Assembly: GCA_018655275.1 (NCBI GenBank)
Contig: JABIJZ010000009.1
Span: 110,283-174,282, forward strand
Direction: 5' to 3'
DNA from: Candidatus Peregrinibacteria bacterium
Lineage (GTDB): Bacteria > Patescibacteriota > Gracilibacteria > UBA1369 > LOWO2-01-FULL-3
DNA length: 64,000 nt
Positions within the stretch are counted from its first letter, which is position 1. Each line of letters starts with the position of its first letter. The notes under the pieces are model-generated. The model searched no databases. It saw only the letters and a list, made by a program, of their open reading frames with translations, and was not told where the DNA came from. Made by a program: the position numbers and the translations under genes. This document shows, one piece after another, positions 35,147 through 43,272 of this stretch.

Positions 35147-38100
35147 ATGAATTGTTTTCAGAATCTCAGAATAGAAATAGAAAAAATAAGTGATTTAAGA
35201 ACCGAAAGATCATTCTATCCGAAGCTGGAAGTCTTTTTGAAACAATTTGCCTCAGAAGAATTAGGTATATCTAATGATATTAGTGTAATAAGCGAAGCTA
35301 GCTCAAAAGTTCATGAAGCTAAAGTAGGATTCCCAGATTTAACAATTCAAAGAAAAACTCATGATTACCAGACAGTAGGATGGATAGAGGTGAAACTTCC
35401 AGAAGACAATTTAAATGACTCCAAATTCCAACAGCAGTTTAACAAGTACAAAGACTCATTAGAGAATATTATTTTTACGAATTTGAGAGAGTGGAGTCTA
35501 TGGCAGTGGGATGAAAAGGGAAAAGCAAAAAAAATAATAGAATGTCTTTTTGATATTCGGGATCAAAACGCTTCAACTGAAGGTATAAAAAAACTGTTAG
35601 AACGTTTTTTTGAAGGCAAGGCTTTAGAAATAAGAACTCCAAAACAATTAGCCTTAGCATTAGCTAGAAAAACAAGGTTGCTTTCTCAGCAAGTACAAGA
35701 AAATTTAGAAGAGGCAATAGAAAATGGAGATAAGAGTAATGACTTGTTGAAGTTACAATCAGCATTTTCAGAAACTCTTATAAAAGACATTGAAACACAC
35801 CAATTCGCGAATATGGCTGCGGAGACAATTGCATATTCTTTCTTCTTGGCAGCATTGGAACATGAAAGAAGAGGTCATGGAGAAGATTTAACGTTTACCA
35901 CAGCAATCGATTACTTACCACAAAGCGTCCCCATCCTTTATGACCTATACAGCTTGATTGGAACAACCGCAAAAAAAAGTGAGCCCATTCAGCTAACAGT
36001 AAATTCTTTAGTTGAACAGTTTAAGAAGGCTGACATGGGAAAGATTCACAAGAAACTTTCAAGTCACGCAATAGGACAAGATCCAGTAATACATTTTTAT
36101 GAGCCATTTCTTGCAGAATATGACCCCAAAGAAAGGGAAGCCAGAGGAGTTTATTATACCCCAAAACCCATAGTAGATTATATTGTTAGGAGTGCGGATG
36201 AACTGCTCAAAAGCAATTTTGGGAAAGAAATAGGACTAGAAGACAGAAGTGTGCAATTACTAGACCCTGCTACAGGTACAGGAACCTTTTTGATGTCGGC
36301 AATTGAAATGATATACGAAAGAAAAAAGAAACAATTAGGTAGCCTAGGCGAAGAGATTGTTAAAAAGGATTTTGCTAAAACTGCTCAAGATCATATATTA
36401 AAGCATTTTTATGGATTTGAACTAATGATTGCACCTTATGCGATAGCACACTTGAAACTGACTCTTCTACTAGAGGAATTCGGATTTAAATTTGAAATGA
36501 CTCAAAACAATGAAGATCCAGATGACGATAGAATGAAGATATATTTAACTAACACACTGGACAAACCTCAGAAAACTGCTGATAAAGGGCAACTAGAGCT
36601 TTTCTCATTTCATGAGTCTATATCCGAAGAAGGCGAATTAGCATCAAAGATTAAAGCCTCGGAACCAATAATGGTTATTATAGGAAATCCTCCATATTCA
36701 AACTTTGGGAGAATGAATAGGAACGAGTGGATATTAGGATTATTAAACGATTACAAAAAAGATTTGGAAGAAAAGAAAATAAATATTGATGACGACTTTA
36801 TAAAATTCATCAGATTTGCTCAATGGAAAATAGAACAGACTGGAGAGGGAATAGTGGCAATGATAACAAGCAATACATTCGTCGATGGTATAACCCATAG
36901 GCAAATGAGAAAGACTTTATTGGAGGTGTTCGATGAAATATACATATACAATTTACATGGGAATATCAGAAAAGGTGAGGTTTGCCCAGATGGGAGCAAA
37001 GATGAAAACGTGTTCGACATAATGACTGGCGTGTCTATAAATATTTTTGTAAAAAATCAAAAATGTGATAACGAAACATTGGCAAAAGTTTTTTATCAAG
37101 ATGCTTGGGGGAAAAGTAAGGAGAAATTGGAAATATTAGAAAAATCAGACATAAAATCTACTCCTTGGGAGGAGGTAAAACCTTTAAAGCCATATTATTT
37201 TTTCACACCAAAAGATCTATCAAATGAGGATTATTTTGAGTTTACAAATTTAAAAGAAATATTTTTACAGTCTGTAACAGGAGTTGAGAGTCAAAAAGAT
37301 AAAGTGTGCATAAAAAGATCAAAAAATAGTATAAAAACAATAATAGATGATTTTATAGGCGAGTCCCCTGATGAAGAGATCCGAGAAGAGTACGACATAA
37401 AAGATTCAAGAGACTGGAAACTTTCGACGGTTAGGGAACATCTGAAATATTCATATGATAGAAATAATTTTAAAACGATAAGCTACAGACCTTTTGATTC
37501 AAGACATACATATTTTGACAGAAATTTTATTGCGTATCCCAGAAAACCACTGATGGATAGTCTCAGTAGAGAGGGGAATTTCGCAATAATATGTTCGAGA
37601 CAATCATCTGGAGAACATTGGTATAATATATTTATATCAGACAAAGTAACCGAACGCTGTTTCCTATCTATAAAAACGAAAGAAGGAGGTTATGTTTTCC
37701 CTTTGTTTTTAAACTTAGAAGAAAGAACACTAAATATATCTAAACAATTTTTAGAAAAATTTGATAAATATAAAGCTAATGAATTAGACATTTTTGATTA
37801 TATCTATGGAATTCTACATCTGCCTCAGTACAGAGAGAAATATATAGAACAATTAAAAATAAACTTTCCATACATTCCAACTCCAGAACAAATAATAAAA
37901 GTAGATTTACTAAAAAAAGAAATAGACTCGCCCTTCACGGCTTTTAAAATTATTACAAAAGCAGGGACAAAACTAAGAGAATTACACACATTAAAAGCTG
38001 CGATCTTTCATGAGGAAACAAAATGGGGAATCAGCGTTGGGGGAAAAGAGGACATGAACAAAGAAACAGACTGGGTTGTTAAAAAAATAAAATACGAATC

Positions 38101-38323
38101 AGAAACATCTCGAATATACATAAATGAAAACCAATATTTTGAAGGGATTTCTAAAGACGTGTGGGAATTTAGGATTGGAAGTTATCAGGTCTTAGACAAA
38201 TGGCTAAAAGAAAGGGGGAAAGAAAAAGAAGGTTTAACTTTAGACGAGTTAAAACACTACATGAAAATAATAATAAGTCTTCGGGAAACGATAGAAACGA
38301 TTAATGAACTCAAAACAAGTTAA
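35147..38323 (+). CDS. Type IIG-like restriction endonuclease-methyltransferase
   Basis: A single-chain enzyme of 1058 aa. A PD-(D/E)xK nuclease-like site lies near the N-terminus (FPDLTI near residue 62, WIEVKLPEDN near 80). The N6-adenine methyltransferase core has motif I DPATGTGTFLMSA near 373 and motif IV GNPPYSNFGR near 515. The rest should hold target recognition (RPFDSRHTYFDRNFIAYPR near 785 is common in these proteins). It would methylate adenine at its own target and cut unmodified DNA. Start chosen at ATG 35147; the frame upstream is only the folded leader. No separate specificity or restriction gene is adjacent. Confidence 0.88.
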   Translation: MNCFQNLRIEIEKISDLRTERSFYPKLEVFLKQFASEELGISNDISVISEASSKVHEAKVGFPDLTIQRKTHDYQTVGWIEVKLPEDNLNDSKFQQQFNKYKDSLENIIFTNLREWSLWQWDEKGKAKKIIECLFDIRDQNASTEGIKKLLERFFEGKALEIRTPKQLALALARKTRLLSQQVQENLEEAIENGDKSNDLLKLQSAFSETLIKDIETHQFANMAAETIAYSFFLAALEHERRGHGEDLTFTTAIDYLPQSVPILYDLYSLIGTTAKKSEPIQLTVNSLVEQFKKADMGKIHKKLSSHAIGQDPVIHFYEPFLAEYDPKEREARGVYYTPKPIVDYIVRSADELLKSNFGKEIGLEDRSVQLLDPATGTGTFLMSAIEMIYERKKKQLGSLGEEIVKKDFAKTAQDHILKHFYGFELMIAPYAIAHLKLTLLLEEFGFKFEMTQNNEDPDDDRMKIYLTNTLDKPQKTADKGQLELFSFHESISEEGELASKIKASEPIMVIIGNPPYSNFGRMNRNEWILGLLNDYKKDLEEKKINIDDDFIKFIRFAQWKIEQTGEGIVAMITSNTFVDGITHRQMRKTLLEVFDEIYIYNLHGNIRKGEVCPDGSKDENVFDIMTGVSINIFVKNQKCDNETLAKVFYQDAWGKSKEKLEILEKSDIKSTPWEEVKPLKPYYFFTPKDLSNEDYFEFTNLKEIFLQSVTGVESQKDKVCIKRSKNSIKTIIDDFIGESPDEEIREEYDIKDSRDWKLSTVREHLKYSYDRNNFKTISYRPFDSRHTYFDRNFIAYPRKPLMDSLSREGNFAIICSRQSSGEHWYNIFISDKVTERCFLSIKTKEGGYVFPLFLNLEERTLNISKQFLEKFDKYKANELDIFDYIYGILHLPQYREKYIEQLKINFPYIPTPEQIIKVDLLKKEIDSPFTAFKIITKAGTKLRELHTLKAAIFHEETKWGISVGGKEDMNKETDWVVKKIKYESETSRIYINENQYFEGISKDVWEFRIGSYQVLDKWLKERGKEKEGLTLDELKHYMKIIISLRETIETINELKTS

Positions 38324-38340
38324 ACATATCAAAAATTACA

Positions 38341-38359
38341 ATTAGGATATGACCCTAAT
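38341..38359. promoter_or_regulatory. Inverted repeat before the 66-aa gene
   Basis: ATTAGG (38341-38346) and CCTAAT (38354-38359) with a seven-base spacer, 14 nt before the ATG at 38374. It could be an operator; no T-run follows. Confidence 0.3.
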
Positions 38360-38373
38360 AATAAAACTTCAGT

Positions 38374-38574
38374 ATGACAACAATCACAGAACTAAGAAAA
38401 AAGAAAAAGAAATGGATGGAAGATACCTTAACTGAAAGTCAACTTGTCAAAGAACTAGGTTTAGATAGCAAGGACATAGAGCAGTTAAAGCCAGAGAACA
38501 AATATGGGAAGGTTAGATATAGAAAGGAGAAAGTACGTTGGTATTTAAATACGAAGGATTCACCATGCACATAA
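38374..38574 (+). CDS. Small basic helical protein, unrecognised
   Basis: A 66-aa protein starting MTTITELRKKKKKWMEDT, followed by LTESQLVKELGLDSKDIEQLKPENK, which looks like a helix-turn-helix, and a basic strand-like KYGKVRYRKEKVRWYL. It resembles small DNA-binding or excisionase-like proteins but I cannot name a family. Its 3' end overlaps the nuclease gene by 10 nt, so the two are translated together and may work together. A short inverted repeat lies in front of it. Confidence 0.6.
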   Translation: MTTITELRKKKKKWMEDTLTESQLVKELGLDSKDIEQLKPENKYGKVRYRKEKVRWYLNTKDSPCT

Positions 38575-40073
38575 CCGCCTCACAGCTCTACAACTACATT
38601 CAATGTCCCCATAGAGTATGGAGAGATATTTATGGACCACAAGATGAGAAAGAAAAAGAAGCAAATTCATTCGTAGAACTTCTTTGGGAAAAAGGTGTGC
38701 AGCACGAAGAGAAAATCATAAGTAGAATAGGAGATTTTACCGATACTTCAAAAGGCTCATTGGAAGAGAGATTTGAGAAAACAAAAGAGGCAATGGACAA
38801 CAAAACCCCTTTGATTTACCAAGGAGTGATTCAACACAAAAACTTATTAGGAATACCAGATTTACTAAAAAAACTACCAGACGGTAACTACATAGCGGTT
38901 GATATAAAATCTGGCTCTGGATTAGAAGGAGTGGATGAGCATGAAGGAAAAGAAGGGAAGTTTAAGAAACACTACGCAGCTCAACTATGTTTGTATACAG
39001 ATATCCTTAATAAACTAGGTTATTCGAATATAAAGGTCGGTAGAATTATAGATATACATGGAGAAGAAGTTGATTACGATTTAATGTCCCCAAGAGGAAA
39101 AAAAAACCCTCAAACATGGTGGGAGTTTTATGAGCAGATCAAAAAACATGTTGAGTTTCTGATGAAGAATCAATACAAAAACAAACCAGCAATGGCGGGT
39201 ATATGCAAACTGTGTCCTTGGTACAAGAGTTGCAAGAAATGGTGTGACGAAACTCAAGACTTAACAAATATATTTTATTTGGGACGTAGCAATAGGGATG
39301 TTATCAATGATGATTTATCAATCAATAATATCGAAGAATTTTTGGATCTAGACATAGAAAATATAAAGAAAGAAAAGAAAAAAGATAAAAGCTATCTAAA
39401 GGGGCTAGGTGAAACAAGTCTTAGTAAATACTTAAGACGTGCAGATATACTGATAAACACAAAAGAACCAGTTGCATATGAGCCGATAGTCTTCCCAGAA
39501 GTAGAATGCGAACTGTTTTTCGACATTGAGGATGACCCTACACAAGAATTTGTTTATATGCATGGGGTGTACGAACGCAGAGGAGGAAAAGAAAGATATG
39601 TCCACTTTACTGCAGAGAAAGTAAATGATGAGGAAGAAAAGAGAGTATGGGGTGATTTCTGGGAGTACATAAAATCTCTACCAAAAGATAATTTCGCAGT
39701 CTACTACTATTCTCATCACGAAAAAACTACATACAGGAAGCTCCAAGAACAATATTCAGACGTAATTAGCATGGAAGAAGTAGAGGAATTCTTTGAGAAC
39801 CCAAACGTGATAGACTTGTATAAAATAGTACTAAAAGAGACAGATTTTCCTCTAGGAAGCTATTCACTTAAAGCAATAGCAAACTATATGGGCTTCAAAT
39901 GGCGTGATGAGAGCCCATCAGGAGCACTTTCGATACAATGGTTCAATAAATACATAGAAACAGGCGACAAGAGCATTCTGAAGCGTATTTTGGAGTACAA
40001 TGAGGATGACTGTAAGGCGACGATGGTTCTTAAGGATGGATTAGAAAAACTTCAGTTAATAAACAAAAACTGA
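38565..40073 (+). CDS. TM0106-type nuclease: RecB/Cas4-like PD-(D/E)xK plus DEDD exonuclease domain
   Basis: A 502-aa two-domain nuclease. The N-terminal half has Cas4/RecB features: Cys14 in YIQCPHRVW, core DIKSGSGLE near residue 113, QLCLYTD near 142, and three cysteines in CKLCPWYKSCKKW-C near 200-216 for a 4Fe-4S cluster. The C-terminal half is an RNase H-like 3'-5' exonuclease: FFDIEDDPTQEF near 314 and YNEDDCKATM near 484. The ATG at 38565 starts MHITASQLYN directly at the first conserved helix. Stop is TGA. It stands beside the type IIG gene, so a defence or DNA-processing job is likely. Confidence 0.82.
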   Translation: MHITASQLYNYIQCPHRVWRDIYGPQDEKEKEANSFVELLWEKGVQHEEKIISRIGDFTDTSKGSLEERFEKTKEAMDNKTPLIYQGVIQHKNLLGIPDLLKKLPDGNYIAVDIKSGSGLEGVDEHEGKEGKFKKHYAAQLCLYTDILNKLGYSNIKVGRIIDIHGEEVDYDLMSPRGKKNPQTWWEFYEQIKKHVEFLMKNQYKNKPAMAGICKLCPWYKSCKKWCDETQDLTNIFYLGRSNRDVINDDLSINNIEEFLDLDIENIKKEKKKDKSYLKGLGETSLSKYLRRADILINTKEPVAYEPIVFPEVECELFFDIEDDPTQEFVYMHGVYERRGGKERYVHFTAEKVNDEEEKRVWGDFWEYIKSLPKDNFAVYYYSHHEKTTYRKLQEQYSDVISMEEVEEFFENPNVIDLYKIVLKETDFPLGSYSLKAIANYMGFKWRDESPSGALSIQWFNKYIETGDKSILKRILEYNEDDCKATMVLKDGLEKLQLINKN

Positions 40074-40082
40074 CACTGCGTT

Positions 40083-40235
40083 ATGGTAGAAATTTCGCAA
40101 GAAAAATTAGAAGAGTTTAAGAAGATCTGGCAGAAAGAATATGGAGAAGACATCTCTGATGAGAAGGCAAGGGAGTATGGGGGAAGACTCGTAAACCTGT
40201 TTAAAGTTCTAATTGAGATTGATAGGAAAAAGTAA
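40083..40235 (+). CDS. 50-aa conserved small protein, copy 2
   Basis: Starts at ATG 40083, reads ISQEKLEEFKKIWQKEYGEDISDEKAREYGGRLVNLF and ends EIDRKK; TAA at 40233-40235. It is 9 nt after the nuclease gene and clearly related to the small protein at 33306-33458. I recall similar short proteins as frequent in CPR-type genomes and their elements, always unnamed; this is from memory and unchecked. Two copies in one element, in opposite arms, suggest a duplicated regulator or antitoxin-like partner, which is inference. Confidence 0.65.
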   Translation: MVEISQEKLEEFKKIWQKEYGEDISDEKAREYGGRLVNLFKVLIEIDRKK

Positions 40236-40237
40236 AA

Positions 40238-40266
40238 TTGAATACGCCAAAGAATTTGCATATAAT
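40238..40266 (+). promoter_or_regulatory. Promoter of the DinD-like gene
   Basis: TTGAAT (40238-40243), 17-nt spacer, TATAAT (40261-40266), 24 nt before the ATG at 40291. No LexA-like palindrome is visible next to it. Confidence 0.65.
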
Positions 40267-40290
40267 GCAGATCCTTAACAACTATTCAAC

Positions 40291-41172
40291 ATGTCTAAAC
40301 AAAAGATAGAAATCTACTTAAACGACCAAGTCGTTGATCAACAGGGATTACCGCTGGTAGTTCTAGGAATCAATGGACGAAAGGCAATTTTTGCAAAACA
40401 ACTGGCTAACACATTTGAAGGATCTAAAACTTCATCAGAATTATTAGATCAATTAAGAAAAACTGGAGGTTACGAAGAAGGAGAAGGATGGGAAAAATTA
40501 TCATATGACGAATTAAAAGAAATCCAGACATGGGAAAAAACCATGTCTGGAAAATCGGCTATAGAAAGCCTATTAGGGCAGATTAATCCGAACGGAGCAG
40601 CAGTGGTTTATGAAGAAGCTGCCCTATGGGTATTAGCAAGGAGCAATACACCAAAAGGAAGAGAATTCGCAAAATTATTGGTAAAAACCTTCGTGGCTGT
40701 CAGAGATGGGGCTTACATAGCAGCAGAAGGACAGGAAAGAATTCAAGAACGATTACAGTACAAAAAAGCAGAGAAAGACCTCAAAGACACTATTTATAAC
40801 CGAGGATACAAAAGGATAGGTTTTTTTGTGATGAAAGGAGATGAAGCCTTTTATGATGGATATACAACAGATCAGGTCAGAAAAAAGAAAGGCATACCCA
40901 AAAAGAGGGCTCTAGCTGACTTTGATACATCAATAGAATTAACAGCCAAGACCTTGATAAAAAAGACGACAGACAAAAACATCAAAGAACATGACATAAG
41001 AGATCACGGAATACTAAAAGAGTACGTCAAAAACAACCGTATAATGAGGCAATCGTTAGAACAGATGGGAGTGATACCAGAGGAATTAGAACCAGAAGAG
41101 GACTATAAGGAAATAGAGAAGAGAGCTCGAAAACAGTTAAAAGAATCACAAGGTATAAAGAGGTTAACATAA
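40291..41172 (+). CDS. DinD-like protein
   Basis: A 293-aa protein with the two-part layout of DinD: an N-terminal BRO/KilA-like half (EGWEKLSYDELKEIQTWEK, YEEAALWVLARSNTPKGREFAKLLVKTF near residue 95-125) and the DinD C-terminal half (KRIGFFVMKGDEAFYDGYTTDQVRKKKGIPKKRALADF, ELTAKTLIKKTTDKNIKEHD, MRQSLEQMGVIPEELEPEED). E. coli DinD is SOS-induced and inhibits RecA strand exchange. The same role here is inference. It is the last strongly element-type gene and has its own promoter. Confidence 0.75.
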   Translation: MSKQKIEIYLNDQVVDQQGLPLVVLGINGRKAIFAKQLANTFEGSKTSSELLDQLRKTGGYEEGEGWEKLSYDELKEIQTWEKTMSGKSAIESLLGQINPNGAAVVYEEAALWVLARSNTPKGREFAKLLVKTFVAVRDGAYIAAEGQERIQERLQYKKAEKDLKDTIYNRGYKRIGFFVMKGDEAFYDGYTTDQVRKKKGIPKKRALADFDTSIELTAKTLIKKTTDKNIKEHDIRDHGILKEYVKNNRIMRQSLEQMGVIPEELEPEEDYKEIEKRARKQLKESQGIKRLT

Positions 41173-41175
41173 ACA

Positions 41176-41637
41176 ATGACTGAAGAAATCCAAATCACAA
41201 ATGTTTTCAAGGAATGGTTAGAAAATCAAAACAGTGAAGACTACGAGGAAGCGATAGACAACCAAGATCAATGTTCAATCGTAGACACAAGCCTAAATAT
41301 TGGATCTGAAATACTTCAATTCCAAATATCTGTGTCTGACGGACAATTGCGCTACCATGGAGATGTTACAAGGAGGCAAACTGAAAGAGGAGAGGACTGG
41401 GAGGTTTGGGACGTAAACAACATAGAGTGGATAATAGAACGGATAGAAGCTAAAGAGAGACATTACTCAACAGATGAAAAGCAAAACACAATATTACTGA
41501 TAAAAACACCCATGACTACAATGAATGGAGAGTTAGATAATTTGGGCGAAATAGTAACAGACTTCAGAGGTGTTTATTTAGTTAGCACTCATGCAACGCA
41601 AGAAGAAAGAGTGTTTACAGTAAAAAATGTATTTTGA
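41176..41637 (+). CDS. Unrecognised acidic protein after dinD-like gene
   Basis: A 153-aa acidic protein, soluble, no family recognised. It contains DYEEAIDNQDQCSIVDTSLN and WDVNNIEWIIERIEAKERHYSTD, then a sheet-rich end (TILLIKTPMTTMNGELDNLGEIVTDFRGVYLVSTH). It starts 3 nt after the DinD-like stop and must be cotranscribed, so it may be its partner. Stop at 41637 is followed by a folded gene-free stretch. Confidence 0.6.
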   Translation: MTEEIQITNVFKEWLENQNSEDYEEAIDNQDQCSIVDTSLNIGSEILQFQISVSDGQLRYHGDVTRRQTERGEDWEVWDVNNIEWIIERIEAKERHYSTDEKQNTILLIKTPMTTMNGELDNLGEIVTDFRGVYLVSTHATQEERVFTVKNVF

Positions 41638-41643
41638 TTTCCA

Positions 41644-41786
41644 GTTCGAACATCCTCCACGGTGGAGCTCCAAAGAAGTTGCGAGATTTGCGATCCGGAG
41701 TGAAGCGGAAACAGCGCTTTTCGCGTAACGCAGGACGTCGAACAGTAAATTTCTCAATCCTGATCACGACAGGATGAAAATTTACT
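41644..41786 (+). ncRNA. Candidate structured RNA at the right side of the element
   Basis: The gene-free stretch 41638-41979 is GC-richer than its surroundings. GTTCGA (41644-41649) with TCGAAC (41738-41743) closes a domain that contains CTCCA/TGGAG (41655-41659/41663-41667), GTTGCG with CGTAAC (41678-41683/41724-41729, one G-U) and TCCG/CGGA (41694-41697/41706-41709). A second hairpin abuts it: AGTAAATTT (41744-41752) with 41778-41786, enclosing ATCCTG/CAGGAT. Strand is uncertain. An ORF on the minus strand across it looks non-coding. The rest (41787-41921) shows nothing clear. Confidence 0.4.
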
Positions 41787-41922
41787 AGTGAGGCGAGCAA
41801 ATCCCTACTGGTGACGAACAAAGATCTATTGTGAAATACACATCTCACCTCGTAAGCTCAATATTCCCCCCCTGTTAGAAAGGGCAAAAGCTCGTATTAT
41901 TGGCCCATGTTCCCCAGGCTGG

Positions 41923-41951
41923 TTGACAAAACTTCTGAAAAATGTTTAAAT
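41923..41951 (+). promoter_or_regulatory. Promoter of the 166-aa gene
   Basis: TTGACA (41923-41928), 17-nt spacer, TTAAAT (41946-41951; TTTAAA one base earlier), 28 nt before the ATG. It closely resembles the promoter at 3411-3439 (TTGACAAAAC start). Confidence 0.65.
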
Positions 41952-41979
41952 ACAGCCCAAGTTCAATAAATAAATCGCC

Positions 41980-42480
41980 ATGAAAGCAGCATTGACTGGC
42001 CCTACAGGGAACGAAGAAGCAGAATCTCAACAATTTTGCACAAATTTATGGAAAAAAATAGAAAGCACACTTTTCCCAAACATGAGTCAGGAACAAGCAT
42101 TAGATGTCTACAGACAAACTGTTGCAAACGATTGGTCTGCAGAAGGAGCAGAAGCTTTCAGGTCAATCAAATACATTGTAGATAGAGAAATAGAAGGTTG
42201 TCCGTCTGCTGCTCAACTAAAAGCACTATTTTTACACGGCCCTTGGAACATGATCCACATATCAGGGATAGGGAATGAATTACACAGATTAAACGAATAT
42301 ACAAACACAGTAAGCTACATATTCTACAAAGCTTTAGAAAAACTCCAAACTATGGGGCAAGAAGGGGAAGACGCAATCAGAATCATATTCACACGTGTAA
42401 ATCTCAGGGATTTCCGTTATAGAGAAGATGGTGGTAGTGGAACAGATATCGTTGAGGTGTCCTCAGTTTTTCAACAGTAA
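41980..42480 (+). CDS. Unrecognised 166-aa soluble protein
   Basis: No family recognised. Helical, acidic, no signal peptide: LTGPTGNEEAESQQFCTNLWKKIEST, LDVYRQTVANDWSAEGAEAFRSIKYIVDREI, ELHRLNEYTNTVSYIFYKALEKLQ. It has its own strong promoter and stands alone. In style it is like the other isolated acidic genes of the chromosome (3463-4587, 43273-43776) rather than those of the integrated element, which suggests the element ends before it. Confidence 0.6.
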   Translation: MKAALTGPTGNEEAESQQFCTNLWKKIESTLFPNMSQEQALDVYRQTVANDWSAEGAEAFRSIKYIVDREIEGCPSAAQLKALFLHGPWNMIHISGIGNELHRLNEYTNTVSYIFYKALEKLQTMGQEGEDAIRIIFTRVNLRDFRYREDGGSGTDIVEVSSVFQQ

Positions 42481-42501
42481 TAAGTTCCTATATAGAGGCT
42501 A

Positions 42502-42510
42502 TGCTATAAT
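42502..42510 (+). promoter_or_regulatory. Extended -10 promoter, probably leaderless transcript
   Basis: TGc-TATAAT (42502-42510) ends only six bases before the ATG at 42517, so transcription should start at or next to the start codon. Confidence 0.55.
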
Positions 42511-42516
42511 TCAGCC

Positions 42517-43263
42517 ATGCAAACAATCCTTATCGTCTTCGTTTCCTCACTCATAGCCACATTTCTCAGCGTAATGTCGGGAGGTGGAGCCTCAACAATA
42601 ACTCTACCTGTATTTCTGTGGACAGGGATGTCTCTTCCACTTGCTATAGCTGTACACAAAGTATGTGCGATTTTCTGGACCCCAATTTCTGCATATAACT
42701 ATTTAAAAGATCGAAAAATAAACTGGGGATTCCTACTGGTATTTGCTGCCATAGGTCTCGTAGGAGCATACCTAGGAGTACAATTTGTCCTAAAGATAGA
42801 TGAAAGCGTTGTGAGGCCAGCAATAGGAGTCATAATTCTCACATTAGTGGCCTACACATACTTCAAAAAAGACCTAGGGATCAAAGAAAAGAAAGTAAAT
42901 TCAAAAATCAAAAAAATCCTGGCTTATCCAACAGCAATTATAATGGGATTCTACGAAAGCGTATTCGGAGCAGGAAACGGTATTGTTTTTACAGCAGTAA
43001 CGTTCCACAGTCGCGGATTCGATTTCATTAATGCATTAGGCTACTACTTCGCTGTAGCATTTTTCTGGGCAAGTTTCGCATCAGTTCTATATATACAAAA
43101 AGGCTATTTTGATTTAGGCATAATGTCAGCCGCAATTCTTGGCTCAACAATTGGAAGCTACGCCGGCTCAAAATACGCAAAACTAAAAGGAAACAAGTTC
43201 ATCAAAACAATATTCATTATTATTGGGGGACTGCTGGGCGTAAAATTGATATTGGGATTTTAG
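42517..43263 (+). CDS. TSUP (TauE/SafE) family permease
   Basis: A 248-aa integral membrane protein with about eight helices. The start IVFVSSLIATFLSVMSGGGASTITLPVFLW carries the family's glycine-rich motif. The second repeat begins with AIIMGFYESVFGAGNGIVFTAVTF, so the two-fold internal repeat of TSUP proteins is visible. The substrate of this family (sulfite, sulfoacetate, other organic anions or thiosulfate) cannot be told here. The gene stands alone; its mRNA is predicted leaderless. Confidence 0.85.
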   Translation: MQTILIVFVSSLIATFLSVMSGGGASTITLPVFLWTGMSLPLAIAVHKVCAIFWTPISAYNYLKDRKINWGFLLVFAAIGLVGAYLGVQFVLKIDESVVRPAIGVIILTLVAYTYFKKDLGIKEKKVNSKIKKILAYPTAIIMGFYESVFGAGNGIVFTAVTFHSRGFDFINALGYYFAVAFFWASFASVLYIQKGYFDLGIMSAAILGSTIGSYAGSKYAKLKGNKFIKTIFIIIGGLLGVKLILGF

Positions 43264-43272
43264 AATTGTAAA

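Larger units (their letters stand above)
27933..41637. mobile_element. Integrated element in tRNA-Gly with replication and restriction genes (right end uncertain)
   Basis: The left end is fixed by the serine recombinase whose last codons lie in the tRNA-Gly 3' end. The minus-strand arm runs to 34859 (recombinase, Zn-ribbon, RHH, primase, accessory proteins), the plus-strand arm from 35147 to 41637 (type IIG-like enzyme, nuclease, DinD-like). The two arms diverge from back-to-back promoters around 34883-34947. No second copy of the tRNA 3' end is visible to the right, so the right end is placed by gene content only, between 41637 and about 41980. No capsid, terminase, relaxase or pilus genes seen. 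Confidence 0.65.

Noticed and set aside
41640..41652. Right attachment site (shared AGTTCGA with the tRNA-Gly T-arm)
   Set aside because: Seven matching bases around the common TTCGA word are expected by chance, and flanking bases do not agree with the tRNA 3' end.
41615..41848. Minus-strand 77-aa ORF rich in Arg and Phe
   Set aside because: It covers paired arms of the folded stretch, has no start context and composition unlike real genes here.
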